Part shown: positions 23,013 through 34,305 of the stretch, piece by piece | Layout: each line of letters begins with the position of its first letter | How positions within the stretch are numbered: position 1 is the first letter of the stretch | NCBI RefSeq assembly: GCF_038502225.1 | Contig: NC_091357.1 | Span: 8,602,639-8,666,638 of the forward strand | Length of the DNA: 64,000 bases | Direction of reading: 5' to 3' | Origin: Cherax quadricarinatus | Taxonomy: Eukaryota > Arthropoda > Malacostraca > Decapoda > Parastacidae | The notes under the pieces: model-generated | What the model was told of the DNA's origin: nothing | The model's database searches: none | Seen by the model: the letters and a program-made list of their open reading frames with translations, nothing else | Made by a program: the position numbers and the translations under genes

Positions 23013-23380
23013 GGCGCGAGGACTGAGAGGTCATACTGCAGGAGGTGGAGGTGGAAGGGACAGACAGCAAGACACTGAAAGACTTAGGAATTATTTAACG
23101 ACACCTGCGTCTTGAGGTGATGGTCATTGATTGAGTCTCCCCGCCAACCTATCCCTCTCCCCCTACTCCTCTTCCACTCCCCCTATCCTTCTCCTCCCCA
23201 TCCTCTTTTCCCTCTCCTTTCCTCTCCCTAGCATTCAACGTTTCCATTCCCACTCCATATTCACTCTCTCTCTTTATCCTGAGATTTCTTACTCATTTCT
23301 GCAACTTTGCAAACTCCTGATGATGTGTTTATTGCAACACGAAAGGCCTACAGCTATTATTCAACTCCCCCTGTGGTTGT

Positions 23381-23645
<265 letters not shown>

Positions 23646-23674
23646 TTAAAATCACTTGTTTCGTGATTTCATTG

Positions 23675-24159
<485 letters not shown>

Positions 24160-24855
24160 AGGAGATTTCCTGTTTGTTGTTCCCAATTCCTCCTTGGGCA
24201 CTCGACTAGACCCACAGGCCATTCGGATTGGTGTTGCTCTTCGCCTAGCCGCCCCCATCCTCACCGAACATAGGTGTATTTGAGGCAGGGCGACAGCTGA
24301 TCAATTCGGACTTCATGGTCTCGTGTGTCACACAGCAGAAGGGAAGTATGCCAGACATGAGGAGGTCAATGATATCATAAAGAGAAGCCTCGCCACAGCC
24401 CGTTGCCCAGCTCAACGGGAACCCCAAGTGCAGAGGTCTGACGGAAGTCTAAAGCGTCCTGATGGAGCCCCTATGCTACCTTGGAAGGATGGAAAGCAGA
24501 TTGCCTGGGACTACACATGTGCCGCCACATGGCAGACACCTACTTGCCATACTCCGTAGTGGAAGGGGGTGGAGCTGCCAGCCACAGGGAGACTCAGAAG
24601 ATCCGCAAATATGAAGACCTTCCCCCTTGCTATAACTTCATCCCAATAGGGTCAGAGACCCTTGGAGCATGGGGCAAGTGTGCTCTAAAGTTCCTAATAG
24701 AGCTGGGTGAAAAGCTCATCATAGAAACAAAGGACCACAGGGCGACCAGCTTCCTCTTCCAGAGACTCAGTGTTGCGATCCAGAGAGGAAATGCCTGCAG
24801 CATTCTGGGCACGCGGCCCACCGCCGGGGAGCTGGACGAAGTATTCGAGATGTAG
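24160..24855 (+). pseudogene. LINE-E C-terminal protein, frameshifted
   Basis: Recognisable blocks: [20 protein letters not shown], an in-frame stop after TEHRCI, VCHTAEGKYARHEEVNDIIK, LKRPDGAPMLPWKDGKQIAW followed by DYT, then after a frameshift ETQKIRKYEDLPPCYNFIPI, ETLGAWGKCALKFLIELGEK and FLFQRLSVAIQRGNACSILG. The HGLVCHTAEG and RPDG...AWD pattern is typical of C-terminal regions of invertebrate reverse transcriptase ORFs. The RPD-x(n)-D spacing is reminiscent of PD-(D/E)XK nucleases, but that is my inference. No RT catalytic box lies in this fragment. Confidence 0.65.
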
Positions 24856-24927
24856 CTCTGAGTTACCTATGTTGCTTTACTTTGTATCGTAGTTTTGTGA
24901 ATGTTCTGTCAATGTATTTTGTCTGTA

Positions 24928-25009
<82 letters not shown>

Positions 25010-25131
25010 TATAGGGGGGGTAGGAGAAAATTCTCAAACAGCTTCAGTGAGAATATTGAGTTTTCCCTGAAGCAAGTTTATTCTTTTCTCTGAGGATGAG
25101 GGTCCCTATAACAGTTCTAGAGGTGGTACTT

Positions 25132-25132
<1 letters not shown>

Positions 25133-25223
<91 letters not shown>
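25133..25223. repeat. (AT)n microsatellite, LINE-E tail and MITE-1 border
   Basis: 91 bp of alternating AT following TACTTCCCTA of LINE-E and preceding a MITE-1 fragment. Confidence 0.97.
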
Positions 25224-25228
<5 letters not shown>

Positions 25229-25570
25229 AAAATTAAATCCTTTCTAAAATTTTCTCTTATACGTTTAAAGTTATTTTTTTTTATTTATGTTATTGTAAAT
25301 ATTAATAATTTTGTACCAAAAGAACCTTAGAAAACTTACCTAAATTATTATAACAAGCGCAATTTAATTTGGCCTAATCTAACTAAATACATTTTAAATA
25401 AATTTACAATAATTTAATAATAAACATACACAATAAAATATATTTTCTTCGTTAGGTTCAGAATGATTTTTGCAAAATTACTGCATACACAAATTTTCGT
25501 TTGCCTTATTCGGCAAGAAGAGAGTTGCTATTTAAGCCAAAATAGCAAGTTTTACCTATTCGGCACGACA
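25224..25570. mobile_element. MITE-1 copy 2, left end lost
   Basis: Starts inside the MITE-1 body (ATTTAAAATTAAATCC) next to (AT)n and ends with the right TIR CCTATTCGGCACGACA. More diverged than the copies at 23773 and 53877. Confidence 0.78.
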
Positions 25571-26894
25571 TACATATATACACACACAACACACCCTCTA
25601 CCCTATTCTTCTTCATTCTCTCCTCCAAATCCTCTTCCTCTTCCTCCTCCTCCACCGCCACCTCCTCCCCCTAAAAATAAAACCACTACGTCAGCTTGTC
25701 ATAAGGACTAGTTTAACATGACACAACACAACACACTGTTCACATAAATTACATTTGTGTTGTTTGGGCTGATGACGTCACTCCATTCAGCTATAATACC
25801 CGCGTAATTATACTATATGAAGACGCTGGGGGCTAGGAGCCAGCTGGGGGCTAGGAGCCAGCTGGGGGCTTGGAGCCAGGAGGGGGGCTTGGAGCCAGGT
25901 GGTAGCTAGGAGCCAGGAGGGGGAAACGAGCTAGTGGGGGATAGAAGCTAGGAAGGTGCTAGGAGCCAGGAGGGAGCTAGGGGCAGGAAGCTAGGATGGG
26001 GGTTAAGGGCTTAGGAGCTAGGTGTGGCCTAGAATATAAATGATCCGAAATGGATGTAGGGGAGACTCAAACATCTTTATAGGTGTATACCTGGAGGGTA
26101 TACCTGGAACTTTGCCATCACAACAGTTACATGGTGCTCCTCTAGACTTACCTTATATCACACTAACTTAGTTTGAGACTGATCGAGAGTAATACTGACT
26201 GAGAATAATACAGATTGATATTAAGATTAATACTGATTGAGACTGATATTGATCCAGTTGATATAGATGTTCCTTCATCTGGCTAGAATGTAATTCTCCA
26301 TGTTTTCTAGTGATTCCCTCCAGGAATCTAGTTAGGCAGGTTCTCTAGTAAATCCCTAGCGTTCTCCAGGGTACCTAATTGCTGCTAAACCCTATAAAAA
26401 TGGTCTGGTTAAGGAGTCATATTATACTCAAAACAAATTATATTATTAACAATAAAAAAATCTCATAATAAAATCAGGACAAATAACTAACAAAAATTCG
26501 GGCAACACATTTATCACATAAAATAAAATGAACGAATTCGGACAAATTATATATAAAAATTACAGACAAATAATACATAAAATAATGAAGGTGTCAGAGA
26601 GGTGCAGCCTCGTCCTTATATGCCTTCCTGTAGATCTTTTATTTTTACAGTTCCTTGATAATGTGAGAAATCACGAAAGTGCTCTAAATTTCACTTTTTT
26701 TTTCACAGTGGCTGTTCTGCATAATGAAATATGGGCTAGATTGAATAAGATAAGAGACAGAAAAAAAGAGACAGAGAAATAATATGGACAAAGCTTTGGT
26801 TAGCTCATCAAACACAGATTAGATTACAAAGTGGGAAGGAGGGGGGGGGGGATGCAGAGACATAGCAAGTATAAATCAAGAGTACAAGTGTGGT
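25571..26894. other. Low-copy region with degenerate tandem tracts
   Basis: 25610-25680 is a CTCCTC tract. 25828-26033 is a decayed ~19-20-bp tandem repeat around GGGGGCTAGGAGCCAGCTG. 26165-26260 repeats GACTGATATTGAT-like words. 26400-26880 is A/T-rich with a G11 run at about 26840. No gene supported. Confidence 0.6.
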
Positions 26895-27172
26895 AAACAG
26901 TACCGACAAGATGAAGAATTAGATATATGTCCAACATCTGGGTATCTTGTAGATGTTTCGCCATCCAGTGGCTTTATCAATACAAATTCAAGGACATAAT
27001 GGGAAGACTGTAGAACAAAAGACGAAGTAATCAGTCCGTCATCTGAGGGACTGATTACCTAATCTTTTGTATATAATTCTACTGTCTTCACATTATACTG
27101 TTTTCGCAACTGGATGGCGAAACGTCTACAATAAAGATACTCAGATGTTGCACGTGTCTAATTCTTCATAAA
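26895..27172. mobile_element. FB1 foldback element
   Basis: Left arm (about 26912-26985) has ACCGACAAGATGAAGAATTA, ATCTTGTAGATGTTTCGCCA and TCCAGTGGCTTTATC. Right arm (27113-27168) has GGATGGCGAAACGTCTACAA, TAAAGATACTCAGATG and TCTAATTCTTCAT. An inner inverted pair AATCAGTCCGTCATCTGAGG and CTGATTACC lies between. AATAAA faces outward at the right end. No ORF. Confidence 0.82.
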
Positions 27173-27394
27173 TTAAAGGGACGAGGGAAATCAACGTTAA
27201 CATGATACTTTAGATAAAATATAGGCTAGAAAATAGAGACATAAATAAATTAATCTACAGGTTAGAAAATAAAGAAAGAGAAGCAGCTTTACCACACGTT
27301 CTAATAAGTTATATTAATGATCTTGTAAGGCATTAAAAAATATATTTAAAGGTAGTTAGATTAAGAGAAGCTAAGGTAGGATAAGACAGATTGC

Positions 27395-27690
27395 CACTGG
27401 CTGCCTACCTGGAGCGTATTCCGGGGATCAACGCCCCCGCGGCCCGGTCCATGACCAGGCCTCCCGGTGGATCAGGGCCTGATCAACGAGGCTGTTACTG
27501 CTTGCTGCACGTAGTCCAGCGTACGAACCACATCCCGGCTGATCAGAAACTGACTTTAGGTGTTTGTCCAGCTCCCTCTTGCAGACAGTCAGTGATCTAT
27601 TAGTAATCTCCCTTATGTATGCTGGGAGCCAGCTGAACAATCTTGGGCCCCTGACACTTATTGTTTTGTCTCTAATCTGACAATATAAAA
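27395..27690 (-). mobile_element. LINE-B 3' fragment
   Basis: Minus strand encodes the LINE-B C-terminus: SVRGPRLF-like text, SRQHT..I..ITNRSL, VCKRELDKHLKSVSDQPGCG and SLVDQALIHREAWSWTGPRG, then TGATCCCCGGAATACGCTCC. The tail is a single AGGTAGGCAG. Stops interrupt the frame. Confidence 0.8.
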
Positions 27691-27799
27691 GTATTAACTA
27701 TACCATATTAGCACAAAATACAAGGGCCTCACACGGCAGGCTTAACTTGAGACTTTCTCCAGGTGATTATTTCACAAAAAAATAAAAAATCCTTATATC

Positions 27800-27925
27800 A
27801 ACACATGGGTTAGGTTAGGTAAGGTTTGTCAGGAAACATAATAATTGTTTCCTGACGCGGGTCTTAGTCATATGATGACCCACAGCTGGAGGTTTTGGTC
27901 ATCTCACCGAGGCCTTCCATTGGCT
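27800..27925. repeat. Interspersed repeat IR-1, copy 1
   Basis: Begins GGGTTAGGTTAGGTAAGG, then TTTGTCAGGAAACAT and GTTTCCTGACGCGGGTCTTA (a short inverted pair of GGAAACA/TGTTTCC type), and ends near CCATTGGCTTAC. A second copy lies at 55700-55835. Unclassified; not a telomeric array. Confidence 0.7.
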
Positions 27926-28350
27926 TACAAGTGTGGGTGTGGATGGGGTCAATGTGAGCATGGGTGGGGTTAATGCAGGCGTGGGTGGGGGGGGGGTCAA
28001 TGTGGGTGTGGGTAACCAGTCTTACCTTAAGCAACCCAAGTGAGAATAGACATCTTGACCTTGACATTTAAGTGTTTATCATCCCACACCCTCTGCCACC
28101 CACACCCTCAGCCACCCACACCCTCCGCCACCCACACCTTCTCAGTGCCACTCACACTCAACCACCCACACACCTGCCCGATGCTTCCTACACCCTCAAC
28201 CACCCTCACAGGCACTGCCGCCCACATCTGCCAAGTGAAACGTGAACTCTGATACACCGACAGGGGTTATGCCACCCACACACTCTAACCCAGTGCCACC
28301 CACATGCTCTACTATACACACCAGCACTTCCATCCACGCACCTACGTAAG
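27925..28350. repeat. Degenerate GTGGGT and CACCCA tracts
   Basis: 27930-28015 is GTGGGTGTGG-rich and 28080-28340 is CCACCCACACCCTC-rich, so the two sides are loosely complementary and could fold back. No gene. Confidence 0.6.
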
Positions 28351-28408
28351 TGACGCCTACACACTTGTCCAGTGCCATCAGTACCTGTTTACTACCCGGC
28401 CACTCAGT

Positions 28409-28415
<7 letters not shown>

Positions 28416-28447
<32 letters not shown>

Positions 28448-28486
28448 CTGTGAATCGACCCCTGCAAGCACATATAGGTGAGTACA

Positions 28487-28568
<82 letters not shown>
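28416..28568 (+). mobile_element. LINE-A copy 8: 3' terminus only, embedded in (AC)n
   Basis: (AC)n at 28416-28443, then about 40 bp of LINE-A 3' end (GAGCTGTGAATCGACCCCTG and AGGTGAGTAC), then (AC)n at 28484-28568. The LINE terminus therefore sits entirely inside an (AC)n tract. Confidence 0.85.
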
Positions 28569-28573
<5 letters not shown>

Positions 28574-29276
28574 GCACAGGTGGGTGCATGTGTCGAGTGG
28601 GGTTCCACAAAAGTAAGTCCTAGGTCCGGTGCTGTTTCCTGTATATGTGAATGATATGACATAAGGGCTGGAGTCAGAGGTGTCCCTGTTTGTAGACGAT
28701 GTAAAACTAATGAGGAGAATACAAGCGGAAGAAGGTAAGGTAGGCCTACAAGGGGATCTGGACAGGCTGCAAGCTTGGTTTGACAAATGGCTCTTGGAGT
28801 TTAACCCCAGCAAGTTCAAAGTTATGAAGATTGGGGAAGAATGAAGTAGACTGCAGACGGAGTACAGCCTAAGTAGTCAATGGCTACAAAACTCACTCAA
28901 AGAAAAGGATCTTGGGGTAAGCATCATACCGAGCGCATCGCCTGAGGCGCACATTAACCAAATAACTGCTGCAGCATACGGGCGCCTGCCAAACCTGAGA
29001 ATAGCGTTTCGTCATCTAATTAAGAAGTCATTCATGACACTGTATACCGTGTACGTCAGGCCCATATTGGAGTATGTAGCACCAGTATGAAACCCACACC
29101 TGGTCAAACACATCAAGAAATTAGAGAAAGTGCAGAGGTTTGCAACAAGACTAGTCCCGGAACTGATGGGTTTGTTCTACGAGGAGAGGTTAAGGGAACT
29201 CAACCTGACGACACTGGCGGGCAGGAGGAATATGGAGGACATGATAACATAAAATACCGAGAGGAATTGATAGGGT
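28569..29276 (+). mobile_element. LINE-A copy 9, RT C-terminal half, 5' end at (AC)n
   Basis: Starts after (AC)n and encodes VSLFVDDVKLMRRI (catalytic box, first position changed to V), LEFNPSKFKVMKIGEE, PHLVKHIKKLEKVQRFATRL and QRLREL-like text with frameshifts, before stopping in a SINE-1 fragment at about 29277. Decayed copy. Confidence 0.82.
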
Positions 29277-29424
29277 GGAGCGCTAAACCCGTAGAGATTA
29301 TATAGCGCTTTTGGGGGGAGGGGGGATGAAAGGTATGCAGGCTTAATTCAGGGAACTGGAGTACAGATCCAATTCCCTAGATCAAGAGCCCCTTACCAGC
29401 GTCAAGGAACCTCCCTTGAGGGGA
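29277..29424 (-). mobile_element. SINE-1 copy, 3' tail missing
   Basis: Matches SINE-1 from CGCTAAACCCGTAG to CCTTGAGGGG but lacks the TTATTATTATAATCAAGGGG end, and fuses directly to LINE-A. (AC)n at 29424-29464 follows. Confidence 0.75.
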
Positions 29425-29433
29425 CACACACAA

Positions 29434-29466
<33 letters not shown>

Positions 29467-29689
29467 AAGGGTTTAACCATGGTTGGGTGAGGCGCAAGGC
29501 TTCAGATTATGGCAGGTCTCAATCAGCCAGGAGAGAGCCAGGAGCTAGAGCCAGGCAGCAGCTGGACAGAGTCAAGAAAGCGTTGGTTGTAAGAAGGACG
29601 AACAGATCCAGTGGAGATAAGTGGCCTATATAATCGTAAGTGTACCACTTTCTCCAGTATATTTTGCATTCCCCAAGTTAGTTAATAAT

Positions 29690-29995
29690 AATAATAATAA
29701 TAACAACGATAATTTTTATTTCTACAAGTACATGATATAACTTATATATATATAGATCTAGGTGACATCAATGACAACTATATAGAAAGCCCCTGGTTAT
29801 GCAGAGCATTTCCCGCAAATTAGGTTAATATTGTTCCCAGGATGCGACTTACATCAGCCGACTAACACCCAGGTACCTACTTACTGCTAGGTGAACAGAG
29901 ACAGCAGGTGTCTTAAGGTAACACGCCCAAATGTTTCCACCCGTACCGGGGATAGAACCACGGACCTCAGTGTGTGAGCTGTGTTACTATACCCA
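29690..29995 (-). mobile_element. SINE-2 copy 1 (tRNA-derived)
   Basis: On the minus strand a tRNA-like head (GAGGTCCGTGGTTCTATCCC, a B-box match) is followed by CGGTACGGGTGGAAACATTT, TAAGACACCTGCTGTCTCTG and a body with TAGGTACCTGGGTGTTAGTC. It ends in a tail with ATATATATATAAG and (TTA)n-type repeats at 29690-29702. The A-box half is eroded. Compare 46949-47165. Confidence 0.75.
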
Positions 29996-30048
29996 TACCC
30001 ACGTCATGGGTTGTAGTTCAAAGAGGACAGAGGCCCATAATGGGTTCA

Positions 30049-30213
30049 TTATTATTATAATCAAGGGGGAAGTGCTAAACCCGGAGGATTATACAGCACC
30101 TGGGGGGGGGGGAATGTGGAAGGCATTCAGGCTTAATTCGGGGAACTGGAGCACAGATCCAATTCCCTAAATCAAGAGCCCCTCACCAACATCAAGGAAC
30201 CTTCCTCGAGGGG
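30049..30213 (-). mobile_element. SINE-1 copy with 13-bp target duplication
   Basis: 165-bp insert flanked by perfect CATAATGGGTTCA (30036-30048 and 30214-30226). On the minus strand it starts CCCCTCGAGGAAGGTTCC and ends CCCTTGATTATAATAATAA, an (AAT)-type retroposon tail. No ORF. The precise duplication in single-copy DNA shows retroposition. Confidence 0.92.
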
Positions 30214-30384
30214 CATAATGGGTTCAGACGCTGCTAGTTCCTTGAATTACTGAACGTGTCATGGTAATATAGCATCATGTAATTTCCTTGCAAGTGACCT
30301 TGTGTAAAGGGGTAAGGTTATCAGTACTTTCCATACTTACAGAAGTAATACAATGAATGGAACACCCCTTTTATATATCAACAA

Positions 30385-30548
30385 CCCCCTGGTTATCTTC
30401 AAGACAGAACCTAACAACTCTACCAGCCGGGCTGTGGTGTGGGCAATGGGCACCAACAGTTTGTTTGATCTATGAGACCAGCAACCAGGAGGCTTGGTCT
30501 GGGACCAAGCCGTGGAGGCGGTGACCCCCAGAAGCGACTACAGGTAAC
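30385..30548 (+). mobile_element. LINE-C 3' end
   Basis: Contains the TCTTCAAGACAGAACCTAAC block (FKxEL-type end), AGCCGGGCTGTGG, AGACCAGCAACCAGGAGGCT and the terminal GACTACAGGTAACCT. Relic. Confidence 0.7.
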
Positions 30549-31218
30549 CTCATATATAAATATGGTATATCTCTTTTCCCTCCAAGTAATATTTACCTTT
30601 GATGATATTTGGATTATTTATATAGTGTAGATTTATATAGTGTAGATTTTAAGTGGTTGGAAGGTGGTATCAAGTGGTGCAAGTTACCACCACCTGGTAT
30701 ATTAAGTGACATGTGATCAAATAGAGTTCTACTGAGAGGTGTCGACAACTCTCACCCCCCCCCTTCCCCAGGTAACATACACACCGGCATGGCAACACTA
30801 ACACATACACTCACACATATGCAAACTGCAAAAAACTACTCACCCATGCACATTCCCACCCATGCACATACCCACCCATGCACATACCCACCTATGCACA
30901 TACCCATCCATACACATACAATCATCCTCAACTGATAACATTAACACATGCATTCATCTTATTCATCCCGTCCACACACATCCGCCCTCCTACTTACTCA
31001 TCCTGGCCCAAAAACACATGCACACTTTTTACCCATCCCACCCATACACACACCCACCCTCAACTTATCACACCCACCCACAATCGTCTTATCCCACCCA
31101 CTCCACCCTCAGTCTTAATATCCTGTTTGGGAATTAATATCACCCTCCTTGGGAGAGTATTTTAAGACCGTAACTCAACACTAGTGTATTCTCAAATAAC
31201 AACAGCAGGATCTAACAC
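30549..31218. other. Low-copy with CACCCATGCACATA tract
   Basis: 30838-30905 contains about five copies of a ~16-bp word CACCCATGCACATACC, followed by CA-rich degenerate sequence. No gene. Confidence 0.55.
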
Positions 31219-31255
31219 CTTCCACTTCACACACACACACAGACACACACAGACA

Positions 31256-31311
<56 letters not shown>

Positions 31312-31449
31312 GTGGAGGCAAGATCCATACATAGCTTGAAGAAGAGGTATGATAGTTCATGAAGGGGAGAGAGAGTGGACATGATGGCGACCGGCGGGGT
31401 GGGGGGGGAGCTGTTGGTCGGCCTTTGTAACTATAATTAGGTGAGTACC
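31219..31449 (+). mobile_element. LINE-A copy 10: 3' fragment downstream of (AC)n
   Basis: (AC)n 31219-31304, then 140 bp of LINE-A 3' end (GTGGAGGCAAGATCCATACA, AGAAGAGGTATGATAG) terminating GTGAGTACCCACACACA. The truncated 5' end is at the (AC)n. Confidence 0.85.
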
Positions 31450-31537
31450 CACACACAAACAAACAACAGGCCAAGTGTCTATTGACAAGTGCCTTTGACA
31501 ACTAGTAACTACTGTGCACATACACACACACACACGC

Positions 31538-31590
<53 letters not shown>

Positions 31591-31591
<1 letters not shown>

Positions 31592-32290
31592 CCAAGCTCA
31601 CAGGACTGATAACAGATGCCATCTTTCCAATGGGATATCAGATCCTGAGGAAAGAGAGAGGGAACAGAGGGGGTGGAGGAGTTGCACTGCTCATCAAAAA
31701 CCAATGGGATTTTGATGAGCTGGAGAGAGGAAGCAGAGGAGAAGCAAGAGACTACATAACAGGAACACTTAAGTCTGGAGGTCTCAAAGTGGTAACTGCA
31801 GTGATGTATAACCCACCATAGAACAGCAGGAGGCCAAGGCAAGAGTATGATTAGAGTAACAGAGCGATGGTTGACACACTGGCTGAAGTGGCTAGAAGGG
31901 CAAACTACTGATTGTGAGTGACTTCAATCACAAAGAAATTGACTGGAAGAACTCGGAGCCACATGTGGGCCCAGAAACGTGGAGGGCTAAGATAATGGAA
32001 GTGGTACTGGAAAACGTCACGTACCAACACGTAAGGGACACTACTAGAGAGATAGGAGAGGATGAACCAGAAAGACTGGACCTAGTATTCACCTTGAGTA
32101 GTGCAGATGTTGAGGACGTCACATATGAAAAACTCCTTGGGGTCAATGACCACGTGGTTCTGAGCTTCGAATACATCGTAGAGTTACAAGTGGAGAGGGA
32201 AGCAGGAAGGGCAGGACGAATGAAGCCAAACTACAAGAGAGGGGACTATACAGGCATGAAGAATTTCCTGCACGAGGTTCAGTGGGACTG
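31591..32290 (+). pseudogene. LINE-A APE-type endonuclease remnant
   Basis: Two main frames. The first encodes GYQILRKERGNRGGGGVALL, typical of the start of APE endonucleases of non-LTR elements, and ends at a stop after YNPP. The second (31914-32291) has VSDFNHKEIDW (family GDFN motif with G changed to S), RLDLVFTLSS and LLGVNDHVVLSFEY (family SDH motif as NDH). The N-terminal catalytic block is missing because of truncation at (AC)n. Endonuclease identity is clear from motif order; activity is lost. Confidence 0.8.
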
Positions 32291-32294
32291 AACA

Positions 32295-34010
32295 ATGGCA
32301 GGGAAGTCAGTAAATGAGATGGAATATGTGACAACAACATGCAAGGAAGCTGAGGAGAGGTTTGTACCCAAGGGTAACAGAAATAACGAGAAGGTCAGGA
32401 TGAGCCCTTGGTTCACTCAAAGGTGCAGAGAGGCTAAAATAAAGTGTGCTAGAGAATGGAAGAAGTGCAGAAGGTAAATAACCCAAGAGAATAAGGAGAG
32501 CAGTCGTAGAGCTAGAATTGGACATGCACAGGTAAGAAGAGAGGCACAACGACAATATGAAAATGACATAGCAGCGAAAGCCAAATCTGACCCGAAGCTG
32601 TTGTACAGCCACATCAGGAGAAAAACAACAGTCAAGGACCAGGTAATCAAGCTGAGGAAGGAGGGGAGATCACAAGAAATGACCGAGAAGCATGTGATGA
32701 ACTCAACATAAGATTCAAAGAAGTGTTCACAGAGACAGAAGGGATTCCAGAAAGACGAAGAGGTGGGGTACACTATCAAGTGTTGGATACAATACATATA
32801 ACCGAGGAAGAAGTGAAGAGGCTGCTAGGCAAGCTAGATACCTCAAAGGCGATGAGGCCGGATAACATCTCTCCATGGGTCCTGAGTGAGGGAGAAGAGG
32901 CACTATGTGCACTACTAACAACAATCTTCAACACATCTATTGAAACAGGGCGACTACCTGAGATATGAAAGACATCAAATATAGTCCCAATTTTTAACAA
33001 AGGAGACAAACACGAAACACTAAACTACAGACCAGTGTTACTAACATGTATAGAATGCAAAATCATGGAGAAGATTATCAGAAGAGTGGTGGAGCACCTA
33101 GCAAGGAATGAGCTTATCAACGACAACCAGCACGGTTTCAGGGACGGGAAATCCTGTGTCACAAACCTACTGGAGTTCTATGACAGGGTGACAGCCGCAA
33201 GACAAGAGAGGGGCGGGTAGACTGCGTTTTCTTGGACTGTAAGAAGGCGTTTGACATAGTTCCACGCATAAGCTGGAAGACCACACAGGTATAACAAGGA
33301 AGACACTGCAATGGATCAGGGAATACCTGTCGGGAAGACAGCGAGTCATGGTATGTGAGGAGGTGTCAGAGTGGGCGCTTATAACGAGCGCGGTTCCACA
33401 GGGGTCAATCCTAGGACCGGTGCTGTTTCTGGTGTATGTGAACGACATGATGGAAGGAATAGACTTCGAATTGTCCCTGTTTGCAGATGTGAAGTTAATG
33501 AGAAGAATTCAATCAGACGAGGACCAGGCAGAACTACAAAGGGATGTGGTCAGGCTGCAGGCCTGGTCAAGAAACTGGCTCCTGGAGTTCAACCCCACCA
33601 AGTGCAAGGTCATGAAGATTGGGGAAGGGCAAAGAAGACCGCAGATGGAGTACAGGAGGCCAGAGACTACAAACCCCACTCAAGGAAAAGGATCTTGAGC
33701 TGAGTATAACACTGGGCACATCTCCTGAGGTGCACCTCAACCAAATAACTGCTGCAGCATATGGGCGCCTAGCAAACAGTATTCTGACATCTCAATATGG
33801 AATCGTTCAGGAACCTGTACACCGTGTATGCAGCACCATTTTGGAACCCACACCTAGCCAAGTATGTAAGGAAATTAGAGAAAGTGCAAAGGTTGCGGAG
33901 CTAAGGGTAATGTCCTACGAGAAGAGGTTAAGGGAAATCGACCTGATGACACTGGAGGACAGGAGAGATAGGGGGGATATGATAACGACATATAAAACCG
34001 AGAGGAATTG
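32295..34010 (+). pseudogene. LINE-A reverse transcriptase remnant in copy 11
   Basis: Linker with WFTQRCREAKIKCAREWKK and ENDIAAKAKSDPKLLYSHIR, then VLEHL-type fingers (LTCIECKIMEKIIRRVVEHL), HGFRDGKSCVTNLLEFYDRV, a decayed CKKAFD block, VPQGSILGPVLFLVYVNDMM, and SLFADVKLMRRI, where one catalytic aspartate of the FADD box is lost by a 3-base deletion. C-terminal thumb text LLEFNPTKCKVMKIGEGQRR follows. Frameshifts near 32290, 32475, 32970, 33220 and 33700 split it. Confidence 0.85.
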
Positions 34011-34305
34011 ACAAGGTGGACAGAGACAGGATGTTCCAGAGATGGGACAAAGCAACAAGGGGTCACAATTGGAAGTTGAAGACTCAAATGAATCACAGGG
34101 GGTGTTAGGAAGTATTTCTTCAGTAACAGAGTTGTCAGGAAGTGGAACAGTCTGGGGGGTGATGTAGTGGAGGCAGGATCCACACATAGCTTTAAGAAGA
34201 GGTATGATAAAGCTAATGGACCAGGAGATGACCTAGTAACGACCAGTGAAGAGGCGGGGCCAGGAGCTGTGATTCGACCCCTGCAACCACGACTAGGTGA
34301 GTACA

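Larger units (their letters stand above)
24160..25223 (+). mobile_element. LINE-E copy 1: retrotransposon 3' part with (AT)n tail
   Basis: Encodes the C-terminal part of a retrotransposon protein (24160-24855, frameshifted), then a 3' untranslated region containing GGTAGGAGAAAATTCTCAAA and AGAGGTGGTAC, ending in (AT)n at 25133-25223. A second internal (AT)n lies at 24930-25006. The 5' side is truncated inside MITE-1. The partner copy at 45841-46800 has the same order on the minus strand. Confidence 0.75.
31519..34305 (+). mobile_element. LINE-A copy 11: longest copy, endonuclease plus RT
   Basis: (AC)n at 31519-31590 is joined directly to a 2.7-kb LINE-A body that runs from within the endonuclease to the 3' terminus CAACCACGACTAGGTGAGTA. 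The order endonuclease, linker, RT, C-terminal region, short 3' UTR is that of APE-type LINEs. Many frameshifts and stops; dead. This is the most informative copy for the family consensus. At 34305 it has no long (AC)n tail and abuts LINE-C. Confidence 0.9.

Noticed and set aside
27811..27830. Interstitial telomere array
   Set aside because: Only two or three GGTTAGG words, and the same text starts an interspersed repeat at 55700.
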